This document shows, piece after piece, positions 1 to 8,754 of a stretch of 64,000 nt of DNA (position 1 is the first letter of the stretch; each line of letters opens with the position of its first letter). The notes below the pieces were generated by a model that was not told the origin of the DNA, searched no databases, and saw only the letters and a program-made list of their open reading frames with translations. Origin of the DNA: Paludibacteraceae bacterium (GTDB taxonomy: Bacteria > Bacteroidota > Bacteroidia > Bacteroidales > Paludibacteraceae); contig JAFGVV010000033.1 of NCBI GenBank assembly GCA_016937795.1, positions 59,566-123,565 of the forward strand. Reading direction: 5' to 3'. The position numbers and the translations under genes were made by a program.

Positions 1-2
1 TC

Positions 3-479
3 TACGAAACAGGAAAAGTACAAAAAGGCAAACTCAGCGAAGCAGATGTACGCATTGTAATGCAATTGCTTGAAGCTGTTCAGCCGCATCAGATATTTGT
101 AGCCGGTGATCTTGCCGATCCGCACGGAACGCATAAAGTGTGTCTGAACGCAGCCCTGGCGGCTATCGACGAGCTAAAACTGAAATTGTGGATGAAAGAT
201 TGTCGCATTTGGATGTATCGTGGCGCCTGGGCTGAGTGGGAGATTGACCATATTGAAATGGCTGTGCCAATGAGTCCTGAGCAACTTCGGAACAAACGTA
301 ACTCTATTCTGAAACATCAATCTCAAATGGAGAGCGCTCCATTTATGGGCAATGATGAACGACTCTTCTGGCAGCGCGCCGAAGACCGTAATCAGGCAAC
401 TGCAGAGCTTTATAATATGCTTGGACTGGCATCATACGAAGCTATTGAAGCTTTTGTAGAGTACAAAATTGAGGTTTAA
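3..479 (+). CDS. Glucosamine-6-phosphate deaminase-like protein, C-terminal PIG-L/LmbE part (5' truncated)
   Basis: The reading frame is open from base 3, so this is the last ~158 residues of a gene that begins before the window. The visible part contains AGDLADPHGTHKVC, the H-x2-H type zinc-site segment of PIG-L/LmbE N-acetylglucosamine deacetylases, followed by a C-terminal helix-rich tail (FWQRAEDRNQATAELYNMLG). In Bacteroidota this arrangement is the C-terminal half of a ~660-residue protein whose N-terminal half is NagB-like. The likely role is cytoplasmic amino-sugar metabolism (deamination/deacetylation of glucosamine derivatives). The NagB half cannot be seen here, so a stand-alone PIG-L protein is not excluded. 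Confidence 0.8.
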   Translation, partial: YETGKVQKGKLSEADVRIVMQLLEAVQPHQIFVAGDLADPHGTHKVCLNAALAAIDELKLKLWMKDCRIWMYRGAWAEWEIDHIEMAVPMSPEQLRNKRNSILKHQSQMESAPFMGNDERLFWQRAEDRNQATAELYNMLGLASYEAIEAFVEYKIEV

Positions 480-541
480 GGAACCTGATTTTTTAAGATA
501 AAAACAGATAAATAGTTTTTTAGGGTATAAAAAAGAAAAAA

Positions 542-1195
542 ATGAAAACACTTAAAGTTTCATACGTTCCCCGGCTCGATGGTTCTGATATTCGGCTTGC
601 TGCTCAGTATTTTGAGCAACACGAAACATTTGAATATGTGGATATGCTCAACTGGCCATCCGCATTTCCGTATAAACCCGATTGTAGATTTAAAATAGCC
701 CGTTCGTCGGACGCGCTTTATTTGTTTTTCAAAGTAGTTGAAAACAACGTAAAGGCTACATTCGTAAACGATAACGATCCTGTGTGGCAGGATAGCTGTG
801 TGGAGTTTTTCTGTCAGCGTCCCGGCCAGGATACTTATTTCAATTTTGAGACGAATTGTATCGGTACTTGCTTAGCCTCCGAGCGAGCTGGACGGGAGGA
901 GAGTGTGGAAATGTTTAAGCCGGAGCAACTTTCGCGTATTAAACGATATGCTACGCTTGGCGAACAACCATTCAACGAGATAAAAGCGGGCTTTGAATGG
1001 AAACTTACTTATGCTATTCCGCTCGATTTGCTGGGGCTTGACAAGGATAATTTGCCGGAACGACTGAAAGCTAACTTCTATAAGTGTGCTGATGGAACTT
1101 CGAATCCGCATTATCTGAGTTGGAGTTTAATTTCAACCAAACAGCCGGATTTTCATCGACCTGAGTTTTTTGGCGATTTGATTTTCCAGATATAA
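542..1195 (+). CDS. CBM9-like carbohydrate-binding family protein
   Basis: A 217-residue protein without a signal peptide. It is built from a single beta-sandwich of the CBM9-like type: the segment DPVWQDSCVEFFCQ near residues 79-92, a long middle with GFEWKLTYAIPLDLLG (about 149-164), and the closing NPHYLSWSLISTKQPDFHRP with conserved aromatic residues. Such stand-alone CBM9-like proteins are common in Bacteroidota and are annotated as carbohydrate-binding family 9-like, but their function is not established. It lies 62 bp after the PIG-L gene and ends at a perfect bidirectional terminator. I see no catalytic module. Confidence 0.75.
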   Translation: MKTLKVSYVPRLDGSDIRLAAQYFEQHETFEYVDMLNWPSAFPYKPDCRFKIARSSDALYLFFKVVENNVKATFVNDNDPVWQDSCVEFFCQRPGQDTYFNFETNCIGTCLASERAGREESVEMFKPEQLSRIKRYATLGEQPFNEIKAGFEWKLTYAIPLDLLGLDKDNLPERLKANFYKCADGTSNPHYLSWSLISTKQPDFHRPEFFGDLIFQI

Positions 1196-1233
1196 AAAAA
1201 CTGAGCAGTAAATTTTACTGCTCAGTTTTTTTA
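1194..1233. terminator. Bidirectional intrinsic terminator
   Basis: A perfect stem with AACTGAGCAGTAAA on the left and its reverse complement on the right, flanked by A-runs on one side and T-runs on the other. It lies between two convergent genes (542 + and 1251 -) and can end transcription in both directions. Confidence 0.9.
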
Positions 1234-1250
1234 AACTATTTAGTGGCATT

Positions 1251-1430
1251 TCAGCCGTTTATTTCATCAATTATTTCCTGAATATCGTCGTGACAGCTGC
1301 CACAAACGGCGCCGGCCTCGATAGCGTCGCCCACTTCTTCTATTGTTTTAAGTTTTTGCTCTCTCACTGCTGCCACTATCTCGCTTTTACACATATCGAG
1401 ACAGGTACAAATTACGGGATCTTCTGCCAT
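1251..1430 (-). CDS. Small BFD-like [2Fe-2S]-binding protein
   Basis: The start is placed at MAEDPVICTC (ATG at 1430-1428), giving 59 residues. The frame stays open upstream, but the extra N-terminus would be a leucine-rich stretch unlike the family. The protein has the four cysteines of the bacterioferritin-associated ferredoxin (BFD) fold: CTC near residues 8-10 and CGSC near 43-46, with helices between. The family binds a [2Fe-2S] cluster and in other proteins acts as an electron donor or redox module. The partner here is unknown. A stand-alone small BFD protein of this size is common in Bacteroidota. Confidence 0.8.
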   Translation of the reverse strand: MAEDPVICTCLDMCKSEIVAAVREQKLKTIEEVGDAIEAGAVCGSCHDDIQEIIDEING

Positions 1431-1572
1431 ATCGTTGAATAATTTATATTTGATATTTGGTTTATAATACGAAAAACATAACAACAAAAGTAAGCAAAAG
1501 GTTTTATTGCTGAAAACATCATATTGAAATTTCCGCATTAATACCATTGCCGGATACATCGATTGCAGTCCT

Positions 1573-2850
1573 TTATTTTCGCTTAAAAAACTCCTCGTCT
1601 TTCAGCTCCTGAATTCTGTTTTTTACAGCAGAATAATACGATCCTTTTATCTCTTCTTCGAAATTTACCTTCCCGCTTTCGGTTTCTTCTGGAAACATTG
1701 ACAAAAACTGATTATAGTACAACAAAGCCTGCTTGTGGTTTTTAAGAGCATAGTCAGCTAGTGTGGCCATTTTATACACAGTGAGTTTGCTTTTGGGTAT
1801 AATTTTCAACGATTTGGCATAATATTCCATTGCCAAAGCGGGTTTTTCCCAGCGCGAATATCCGGTGGCCAGATTTTGATAATAATTGTAAAGCACCGTA
1901 TCCTTAGGCGTCATCAGTTGCAGGCCACGTTCGAGCACAGCCGTGCCTTTTGCAAACCGACCTGTAAAAATAGCCGAACGTCCGAGGTAATAAATCAGAT
2001 TCAGATTGGTAGAATCCTTTTCATAAGCTTCGGTCAAATGATCGTAAGCTTCGTAATAATCCTGTCGGCCATAGTAACTTGAGCCGAGAAAAAATGTGGT
2101 CGTGAAAGTTTTGTCGCCGGAATTGTATATCCTTTTAAGCTGATAAATAGCACTATCGTATTGCTGTAGATAGCAGTGCCCGATACCATTGTACTGATTT
2201 ACCGACTTGTTGGTTGAATCAACGCGAATATAAGCGTTTGTGCAACTTGTGAGTGCTTCATATTTTTGTGTTTGCAAATAAATGCGGGCAAGCTTTACAG
2301 TGGTATTGTAGTCGTCGGGCGCTTTGGTCAATGTTTTTTGATAATAATGTACAGCAGAATCATTATTGTCGAGTTGCCAGAAACAATCACCGGCCATGGA
2401 CAATAACTGTGGAAGCGAATCTGTTTTCAGGTTTTTTCGCAGCTCAGCAAGCGTTTGTTCCCAGTCTTTCATTTTATACAAATTACCTGTAAGAGCCAAT
2501 GAGAAATATCTGTTGTCGGGTTGTAGCTGCAACAAATTCCGATAGATGCGGTCGGACTTGTAAAATCGTCCGGTGGTTTGATACAAGTCGGCAAGTCCGT
2601 TTAGCAACTGAGGATTTAATGAATCGGTTTGCAACAAATGCTCATAAATAAGAATGGCCTTGTCGTATTCCATCAGATTTTTATAGCATTGCGCCTTTAG
2701 TATATCAGTATTGGCCGACGGTTTTTCTTTTGCCAAAAGCTGCAAAGCTGCGTGATAATCGAAGCGGGCCATGGCGCGGTTAATGGCATTATCCTGTGCC
2801 GAAAGAAATTGTGAGCATAGCAGCAAAATGAACAGAAACAACTTTTTCAT
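1573..2850 (-). CDS. Secreted TPR-repeat protein
   Basis: 425 residues with a cleavable signal peptide (MKKLFLFILLLCSQFLSAQ) and about nine to ten tetratricopeptide repeats filling the rest. Typical repeat signatures are visible, such as DYDKAILIYEHLLQTDSLNP-like blocks and the YLGRSAIFTGRF and MEYYAKSLKIIPKSK segments. TPR arrays are protein-protein scaffolds; this one should act in the periplasm. No catalytic domain is visible and the partner is unknown. It is a single gene, with its 3' end 13 bp before the BFD-like ORF region and its 5' end facing a 217-bp gap. Confidence 0.75.
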   Translation of the reverse strand: MKKLFLFILLLCSQFLSAQDNAINRAMARFDYHAALQLLAKEKPSANTDILKAQCYKNLMEYDKAILIYEHLLQTDSLNPQLLNGLADLYQTTGRFYKSDRIYRNLLQLQPDNRYFSLALTGNLYKMKDWEQTLAELRKNLKTDSLPQLLSMAGDCFWQLDNNDSAVHYYQKTLTKAPDDYNTTVKLARIYLQTQKYEALTSCTNAYIRVDSTNKSVNQYNGIGHCYLQQYDSAIYQLKRIYNSGDKTFTTTFFLGSSYYGRQDYYEAYDHLTEAYEKDSTNLNLIYYLGRSAIFTGRFAKGTAVLERGLQLMTPKDTVLYNYYQNLATGYSRWEKPALAMEYYAKSLKIIPKSKLTVYKMATLADYALKNHKQALLYYNQFLSMFPEETESGKVNFEEEIKGSYYSAVKNRIQELKDEEFFKRK

Positions 2851-2947
2851 AAGTAAACGATTTTGGAATTAAGAATTTATACTTATTCGATTTTTGACTG
2901 ATTATGTTTTAAAATGAGTTGACAATAAAAAGGAAGTAACTTTAAAG

Positions 2948-2959
2948 CCCCTAAAGGGG
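2948..2959. repeat. Dispersed palindrome CCCCTAAAGGGG (copy 1)
   Basis: A perfect 12-bp palindrome in the intergenic gap. The same word recurs at 30643-30654, as the complement-type CCCCTTTAGGGG at 30717-30728, and at 54874-54885. Confidence 0.6.
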
Positions 2960-3022
2960 ATGTTGAATACTTTCGTCTTTGAAGATTTCAATGCAAAATT
3001 CAAATCTGCGAAAGTAGAATTA

Positions 3023-3062
3023 ATCAGGAGTGTCTGAAAAAACACAAACAGACACTCCTGAT
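3023..3062 (-). terminator. Terminator after the M56/TonB gene
   Basis: A 14-bp stem (ATCAGGAGTGTCTG with its exact complement) around an A-rich loop, starting just past the stop codon of the M56 gene. The T-tract after the stem is weak on the - strand. Confidence 0.6.
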
Positions 3063-3067
3063 TTCTC

Positions 3068-4678
3068 TTATCGTTTTGTGATAATAAGAATTACACCATT
3101 TTTAGCCTGCTCGCCATATTTCTGTATTAAATCGGCTTTATGAGCTTCATCCACAGGCTTTAGCACATCTACACGTTCGATAGCATCTGCTTTTATTATA
3201 TTCAGATTGAATGCCTTAGGCATCACTGCACCATCTATGGCAATTACGGGAGCATTCTGAGGGTCAATTTCAGGTATGGTAGTTTGCTTTTTCTCCGTTC
3301 CTCCCTGCAATCTGAAATTAAGTGGCAAAGTATATTTAACCCTTACGGCTTTGCCTTTTTGCATACCAGGAATCCATTTAGGCATTCCATTGATTACCCT
3401 GATTGCTTCGGCATCTAAATCAGGATCGACACCGCGCACGACTTCAGCAGCTTGCACCGAACCATCCGTGTTTACAACAAATTGACAAATAACACGACCC
3501 TGAATACCATGCTCTTGTGCTCTCACAGGATATCTCACACTGTTCGATAAGTATTTAAATAATTCCGAATCACCTCCCGGATATTTTGGCATATCTTCAA
3601 CCACTGTGAAAATTGTCTCGTCATCATCCGCATTCGGTGTTTCGGCTACTTTTTGAACAACCGGCTCTTTTTCATCTTTTGTTTTCGCAGCGCCATAACC
3701 AACAACCTGTACTTCGCCCACAACCTTTGGCTTTGGCTGTTCATTGGCTTTATTCGGTTTGTCAGGTACAGAAATAATTTCGGTTTGCAGGAACTCAGAC
3801 GCTTTTCCGGCCAGTGATTCAGCATTGCTAATTACAACCAGCGAGAAGGTGAGCGGTGCAATCAACAGATATTTAAGCGCTGTCGATTTGCTCGATTTTT
3901 TTTGATTCATCATAATAATACGTTTTTTAAGGGGTAAAATATTAAATTTATTTGAAAGTTTATAGTCGGGAGTCTGGTACGACAACTGCAATAGGTGATA
4001 CTGATAACTTTTGCTGTCGAAACCGGAACTGAGCACCTTGTCGTCGGCCAGAAATTCGAGATTCTGACGAATTTCGCGTTTCAACAACCATGTAGCAGGA
4101 TTTATCCAGAAAACGATGCAAAGAATTTCGCTGAGCATTACATCCAACGAATGCCATTGACGGACATGCGTAAGTTCGTGTGTAAGAATCTGAGCCGTTT
4201 CAGCTTCGTTGTGTAAAGCAGGATTTATATAAATGGTTCCAAAAAACGAGAATGGCGCAATTTCCTTTTCAACCACAAGCACGCGGGTGTTCTGAATGGT
4301 TTCGAAATGCCCTGAGCGCTTAATTTTCAGAATTGAAACCAATTGCAACAGGAGTTTCAACATCAAAGCAGTTATAACTACCACATAAGCCGATGCAAGT
4401 AAATTATTCACAGTAAAAAAAGTTGATTGCTCCACTGCACCTACTGTAAATTCAGGCAATACAGCGTAATTCATCACAAATTCCTTTACCGTTTCCTGCT
4501 GTTGCAACCATCCTTCGATAGAGAAAAACGGATATGCAAACGACAACAATACAGCCGAGAGCATATAAATCCGACGTGCTCTCCACAAAGTGTCGCCTGC
4601 AAAAAACAACCTGTAGAACATGTAAAACAAAGCTATCGCAATGTTTACTTTCAGTAGATAAATAATGAAGTCGTTCAT
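3068..4678 (-). CDS. M56 (BlaR1/MecR1-type) metallopeptidase fused to a TonB C-terminal domain
   Basis: 536 residues. The N-terminal ~130 residues hold three membrane helices. The zinc-peptidase motif HELTH (H167, E168, H171) follows, then another membrane segment near 270-288. After a Pro/Lys-rich linker comes a TonB_C domain (about 362-455, YPGGDSELFKYLSNSVRYP onward). The last ~70 residues (VIAIDG ... ERVDVLKP ... NGVILIITKR) resemble the plug segment of SusC-type receptors. The start overlaps the blaI stop by ATGA, so the two are translationally coupled. By family knowledge the M56 domain senses a signal and cleaves the repressor; the TonB and plug-like parts suggest contact with outer-membrane transporters. 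The ligand is unknown. Confidence 0.88.
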   Translation of the reverse strand: MNDFIIYLLKVNIAIALFYMFYRLFFAGDTLWRARRIYMLSAVLLSFAYPFFSIEGWLQQQETVKEFVMNYAVLPEFTVGAVEQSTFFTVNNLLASAYVVVITALMLKLLLQLVSILKIKRSGHFETIQNTRVLVVEKEIAPFSFFGTIYINPALHNEAETAQILTHELTHVRQWHSLDVMLSEILCIVFWINPATWLLKREIRQNLEFLADDKVLSSGFDSKSYQYHLLQLSYQTPDYKLSNKFNILPLKKRIIMMNQKKSSKSTALKYLLIAPLTFSLVVISNAESLAGKASEFLQTEIISVPDKPNKANEQPKPKVVGEVQVVGYGAAKTKDEKEPVVQKVAETPNADDDETIFTVVEDMPKYPGGDSELFKYLSNSVRYPVRAQEHGIQGRVICQFVVNTDGSVQAAEVVRGVDPDLDAEAIRVINGMPKWIPGMQKGKAVRVKYTLPLNFRLQGGTEKKQTTIPEIDPQNAPVIAIDGAVMPKAFNLNIIKADAIERVDVLKPVDEAHKADLIQKYGEQAKNGVILIITKR

Positions 4679-5031
4679 TTTTTCTCGATTAGTTTAATGA
4701 TTTCCTGCAATTCTTCGGCTGTAATTTTCTGCTTCTCGACAAAGAAACTCACCATCTCTTTGTACGAATTTTCGAAATAATTTTTCACTACCCCCGACAT
4801 AAACTTCGACTTAAACTCACTTTCGTCAATTGTGGGTGCGTACTCGTAAGTATTGCCGTAGCGGGTGGATTTCAGATAAGCTTTACGCTCCAGATTTTTT
4901 ACTATCGATGCCACTGTGGTATACGGAGGACGCGGTTCGGGCATTATTTCAAGAAAATCTTTGATAAACCCACGACCTTTCTGAAATATTATCAGCAGCA
5001 TTTCTTCTTCCTGATGTGTCAACTTCTCCAT
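4675..5031 (-). CDS. blaI: BlaI/MecI/CopY-family transcriptional repressor
   Basis: 118 residues, the usual family length. The N-terminal winged helix (LTHQEEEMLLIIFQKGRGFI ... PPYTTVASIVKNLERKAYL) matches the PxYTTVxTxLxxLxxKGxL pattern of BlaI. The C-terminal helices (about 75-118) are the dimerisation and cleavage region. It is co-transcribed with the M56 peptidase downstream, its presumed anti-repressor. Two matching dyads overlap the promoter upstream, so autoregulation is likely. Which genes outside this operon it controls cannot be seen. Confidence 0.9.
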   Translation of the reverse strand: MEKLTHQEEEMLLIIFQKGRGFIKDFLEIMPEPRPPYTTVASIVKNLERKAYLKSTRYGNTYEYAPTIDESEFKSKFMSGVVKNYFENSYKEMVSFFVEKQKITAEELQEIIKLIEKK

Positions 5032-5078
5032 ACCTTTTGTCTTTAGTTTTTATTATAACGTTCGTCCGTTCATTTTAT

Positions 5079-5119
5079 TACGAATGATTCGCAAATCTAC
5101 GAAACTTTCGTAATAACAA
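5079..5119 (-). promoter_or_regulatory. blaI promoter with two BlaI-type operator dyads
   Basis: On the - strand a -7 box TAGATTTG (5092-5099) matches TAnnTTTG, with an upstream TTG at 5117-5119. The perfect dyad TACGAAACTTTCGTA (5098-5112) fills the spacer between the two boxes. A second, near-perfect dyad TACGAATGATTCGCA (5079-5093) covers the -7/start region. Dyad centres are 19 bp apart, about two helical turns. This layout fits repression by the adjacent BlaI. Confidence 0.7.
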
Positions 5120-5188
5120 TTCAATCATCTCAAATTTTTAATCTTTATTAAACATTCGCGGGAAATAAACTGTTGTTCAAAAAAACAG

Positions 5189-5196
5189 TACTTTTG
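5189..5196 (+). promoter_or_regulatory. -7 box for the S8 peptidase - xseA unit
   Basis: TACTTTTG, an exact TAnnTTTG match, 28 bp before the start codon of the peptidase gene. Confidence 0.55.
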
Positions 5197-5224
5197 TATT
5201 TAGCTCAAAAAAAAAATAAATTCT

Positions 5225-6847
5225 ATGAAACGACATTTACTGATTTTATTGCTTTCAATATTAAGCACCTCAGCTACAATAGCACAAACCCAATATTTTT
5301 TTTACGTTCAACTGAATAACAAGCAGAACAGTCCGTATTCGCTTTCGCAACCGGAACAGTATTTATCGCAACGAGCAATTAATCGCCGTGTGGCTTATGG
5401 CATTGCCTGCGATTCAACCGATTTACCTGTGAACCCGGCATACATTGCTGAAATAGCCGCAAAGGGCGTAAAAGTTCACAACCGCAGCAAATGGCTGAAC
5501 GGAATCACTGTCCGAATGGCCGACACCAGCATTGTATCGCAAATCAGAGCATTACCCTTTGTAAAATGGGTAAAATATACCGGACAAATGAATTCTGCAG
5601 CCCTGCCCGCACCACGTAAAGCAAAGTTTGGTTCGGAAGCATATAACTACGGCACTGCAGCCACACAAATCAATCAACTGAACGGAAGCGCACTGCACAA
5701 TGCAGGCTACACCGGAAAAGGCATTCACATAGCCGTTTTGGATGCCGGTTTCAACAATGTAAATACAAATCCGGGCTTCGATAGCCTTCGTTTGCAGGGT
5801 CGATTGCTTGGCACCAAGGATTTTGCAGAACCAAATTCGAACATTTATGCACTCGATGCACATGGCGCCAATGTGCTTTCCATAATGACAGGAAATCTTC
5901 CCGGACAATATCTCGGATCGGCCCCGCATGCTTCGTACTGGCTTCTGCGAACGGAATATGCACCATCGGAATATATGATGGAACTCGATTTTTGGGTTTC
6001 TGCCATTGAATTTGCCGACAGCGCAGGCGTGGATGTAGTTAATTCATCATTGGGATATACCACTTTCGACGACGCTGCTATGAATTTTACATATGCCGAC
6101 ATGAACGGAAAAACAGCACGCGCGTCAATAGCGGCTGAAATGGCAGCAAAGAAAGGAATTGTGGTTTGTAACAGTGCCGGAAATGATGGCAGCCGAACAT
6201 GGAAATACATTGGTTCGCCTGCCGATGCCGATGGAATTTTCACCATTGGAGCCAATACATCTACAGGAACTCCAAGTTCATTTACTTCATACGGACCGAG
6301 CTACGATGGACGCGTAAAGCCCGAAATCAGCGGAATGGGTAGCTCGACTGCCATTATCAACACATCAGGACTTACAAGCACAGGCAATGGCACTTCGTAT
6401 TCGTCGCCGTTAATATGTGGCATGCTTGCCTGCCTGCTTCAGTATTGCAAAGCAGAATATCCTAACATAAGCCCGGATGAGTTTTACGACCTTGTATTGC
6501 ACAGCAGCAGTCTTTACAACGCCCCGACCAATCGTATGGGATATGGAATTACAAACTTTCAACAGGCAATGACTACTTTAGCGGCATTTTCCCGAAACGA
6601 CAGAACGAGTGAGAATAAACTGAAATTTGCGTATCTTGCCGACAAGAATGTAATTCGTATTGAGAATCCAGAAAATGACAAAAATGTGATTGTAAATATT
6701 TTCGACAGCAATGGTAAAAGATTCTTTTCAAATATAGTTTCAGAGAATCTTTTTGAAATTGACTCTTCGCAGCTCCCTTCGGGCATTTATTTTTTAAACA
6801 TCAATAGCGACATAAAACGCTACAGTGGCAAAGTAATTATCCAATAA
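5225..6847 (+). CDS. Secreted subtilisin-like (S8) serine peptidase with T9SS sorting domain
   Basis: 540 residues. A signal peptide (MKRHLLILLLSILSTSATIAQ) is followed by a short prodomain-like region to about 130. The S8 catalytic domain then carries all three active-site segments: VLDAGF (D173), HGANVLSIMTG (H213) and GTSYSSP (S391). The last ~80 residues form a C-terminal sorting domain (IRIENPENDKNVIVNIFDSN ... SGIYFLNI ... YSGKVIIQ), so it should cross the outer membrane through T9SS and be surface-attached or released. The substrate is unknown. xseA follows after 6 bp. Confidence 0.88.
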   Translation: MKRHLLILLLSILSTSATIAQTQYFFYVQLNNKQNSPYSLSQPEQYLSQRAINRRVAYGIACDSTDLPVNPAYIAEIAAKGVKVHNRSKWLNGITVRMADTSIVSQIRALPFVKWVKYTGQMNSAALPAPRKAKFGSEAYNYGTAATQINQLNGSALHNAGYTGKGIHIAVLDAGFNNVNTNPGFDSLRLQGRLLGTKDFAEPNSNIYALDAHGANVLSIMTGNLPGQYLGSAPHASYWLLRTEYAPSEYMMELDFWVSAIEFADSAGVDVVNSSLGYTTFDDAAMNFTYADMNGKTARASIAAEMAAKKGIVVCNSAGNDGSRTWKYIGSPADADGIFTIGANTSTGTPSSFTSYGPSYDGRVKPEISGMGSSTAIINTSGLTSTGNGTSYSSPLICGMLACLLQYCKAEYPNISPDEFYDLVLHSSSLYNAPTNRMGYGITNFQQAMTTLAAFSRNDRTSENKLKFAYLADKNVIRIENPENDKNVIVNIFDSNGKRFFSNIVSENLFEIDSSQLPSGIYFLNINSDIKRYSGKVIIQ

Positions 6848-6853
6848 TAAAAA

Positions 6854-8089
6854 ATGACTTCAATTTCCCTTTCGCAACTTACCGACCGTATTCAGGAAGT
6901 ACTGAAATTCAGCTTTGATGCTCCCGTATGGATAAGGGCTGAGATCAGTGAGTTACGCGAAAACTACAATGGCCATTGTTATCTTGAACTGATAGAGAAA
7001 GATAGCAGTTCGGACGCGATATTAGCCAAAACAAAAGCCACCATTTGGTCGTCGACTTACCGCATGCTGAAACCTTACTTCGAAAGCAGTACAGGCGAGA
7101 GTCTGCGCGCGGGCCTCAACGTGTTGGTGGCAGTCACAGTGGAATTTCACGGTGTTTACGGATTTAGTCTGAATATTCGCGACATTGATCCTGTTTTTAC
7201 AATAGGTGAACTGGCTGCACGACGACTCAAAATCATTCGTCAGCTCGAAGCCGATGGCATTGCCGACATGAACAAACTGGTGGAGATGCCATTATTACCA
7301 CAGCGTTTGGCCATAATTTCGTCGGCCACAGCAGCTGGTTACGACGACTTTATGAATCAGTTGCGCAACGACGAAAATAAGTTTGCCTTTTACACAAAAC
7401 TTTTCCCGGCGGTAATGCAGGGCGAACAGGCTGAAAGTTCCATTATCCGTTCGCTCGAGAAAATTTATGAGCACGCCGAACTTTTCGATGTGGTGGTTAT
7501 CATTCGTGGAGGCGGCGCCACAACCGATTTGGCCTGCTTCGATTCGTACGAACTGGCGCTGAACTGCGCGCAATTCCCACTTCCCATTATTTCCGGAATT
7601 GGCCATCAGCGCGATGTTTCTATTCTCGATATGGTGGCACATACTTCGGTTAAAACGCCCACTGCTGCTGCCGAATTTCTGATTTCGAAAATGCAGGAGG
7701 CCGAAATAATTTGGCAGGATATTCTTGCCGATATCAGTTCGCTTTTAAAGCATAAAACTGATAATGAACTTCGAAAACTCGATCAGACAAAACTGCGCAT
7801 TAAACACACGCTCAGGCAGTTGGTGATGAAACGGACTCATGTGGTCGAAGTGTACCGTAATCGTCTGGTAAACAGCATGAAAATGTTGATTGCAGGTCAG
7901 CGTAGTAAGTTGTTACTGCTTGAAAAAAGCATAGAAAGTCATTCGCCCTCCTACCTTTTGCAACATGGTTACACCATTACAACATTGAACGGTCTACGAA
8001 TTTCATCGATCAACGACATTAAAAAAGGAGATAAAATACGTACCTTTGTACACGATGGAGGCTTTGAAAGTGAGGTAATCAATGAATAG
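6854..8089 (+). CDS. xseA: Exodeoxyribonuclease VII large subunit
   Basis: 411 residues. The N-terminal OB-fold (about 5-105, IRAEISELRENYNGHCYLEL) is followed by the catalytic domain with RLAIISSATAAGYDDF and VVIIRGGGATTDLACFDSYELA, and by GIGHQRDVSILD and HTSVKTPTAAAEF, all hallmarks of XseA. It degrades single-stranded DNA together with XseB in the cytoplasm. The gene starts 6 bp after the protease, so the two are probably co-transcribed. No xseB is visible downstream, where one is often found; it may lie elsewhere. Confidence 0.95.
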   Translation: MTSISLSQLTDRIQEVLKFSFDAPVWIRAEISELRENYNGHCYLELIEKDSSSDAILAKTKATIWSSTYRMLKPYFESSTGESLRAGLNVLVAVTVEFHGVYGFSLNIRDIDPVFTIGELAARRLKIIRQLEADGIADMNKLVEMPLLPQRLAIISSATAAGYDDFMNQLRNDENKFAFYTKLFPAVMQGEQAESSIIRSLEKIYEHAELFDVVVIIRGGGATTDLACFDSYELALNCAQFPLPIISGIGHQRDVSILDMVAHTSVKTPTAAAEFLISKMQEAEIIWQDILADISSLLKHKTDNELRKLDQTKLRIKHTLRQLVMKRTHVVEVYRNRLVNSMKMLIAGQRSKLLLLEKSIESHSPSYLLQHGYTITTLNGLRISSINDIKKGDKIRTFVHDGGFESEVINE

Positions 8090-8268
8090 TTGACAGTTGA
8101 TAATAGACAATGAATTTTTTATTTACCATTTAGTCATTTACCATTTACTATTTAACACTATTGTTAATGATAACAATAACCAATTGACTAATCAACTGAT
8201 TAACCAGTTAACCCAAAACGTGAAACTCTGAAACCTGGAACTCTTAAACTCTTAAACACAACAACTTC

Positions 8269-8625
8269 ATGAGCAAAATAATTCTTGAAAACATGGAATT
8301 CCACGCCTTTCACGGCTGCATGGAACACGAAAAACAACTGGGAAACACTTTCCTGGTGACTTTGAATATGAAACTCGACACAAAAAAAGCGGGTTTGAGT
8401 GACAATCTTGAAGATACACTGAATTATCAGCTGGTGTACGATGTGGTGAAAGCTGAAATGGCCATTCCTTCGAATTTGATCGAACATGTGGCACAACGCA
8501 TTATCAACGCGGTAATGTCGAAATTCAACCAGATTGAGATGATAAAACTGAAACTTTCGAAACTCGCGCCTCCATTGGGTGGAAAAGTGGAAGCAGTAAG
8601 CATTAAACTCGAGAAAAAAAGATAA
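8269..8625 (+). CDS. folB: Dihydroneopterin aldolase
   Basis: 118 residues, the normal length. Typical segments are present: MEFHAFHGCMEHEKQLGNTF at the N-terminus with the conserved Glu, LNYQLVYDVV with the catalytic-site Tyr, and LSKLAPPLGGKVEAVSI with the catalytic Lys near the C-terminus. It converts 7,8-dihydroneopterin to 6-hydroxymethyl-dihydropterin and glycolaldehyde in folate synthesis. The 179 bp in front contain low-complexity spacer sequence rather than a gene. It stands alone on the + strand; no other folate gene is beside it. Confidence 0.93.
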   Translation: MSKIILENMEFHAFHGCMEHEKQLGNTFLVTLNMKLDTKKAGLSDNLEDTLNYQLVYDVVKAEMAIPSNLIEHVAQRIINAVMSKFNQIEMIKLKLSKLAPPLGGKVEAVSIKLEKKR

Positions 8626-8674
8626 AAAATGTGTATTTAGATTGACATTTACTCACAATATTGTCGCTTCTCAT

Positions 8675-8729
8675 TACATTTGTAGAGAAATTTTTAAAAA
8701 TGAACGCTTCGAGGGGCGTTCATTTTTTA
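8675..8729 (+). promoter_or_regulatory. -7 box followed by a leader hairpin with T-run
   Basis: TACATTTG (8675-8682) is an exact -7 match. Only about 14 bp later a 12-bp stem begins (8696-8707 paired with 8716-8727, core ATGAACGC) and runs into TTTTTT. The hairpin lies between the predicted start site and the transporter ATG at 8755, so it is either the folB terminator or an attenuator of the transporter. Confidence 0.5.
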
Positions 8730-8754
8730 TGCTGTAAAAATTAAAAACAATTAT

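Noticed and set aside
1431..1559. N-terminal extension of the BFD-like protein
   Set aside because: The extra 43 codons give a Leu/Phe-rich stretch not seen in the family; the cysteine-bearing domain starts right after ATG 1430.
8090..8268. xseB expected after xseA
   Set aside because: All frames are interrupted and the sequence is low-complexity spacer; no XseB-like helix pair.
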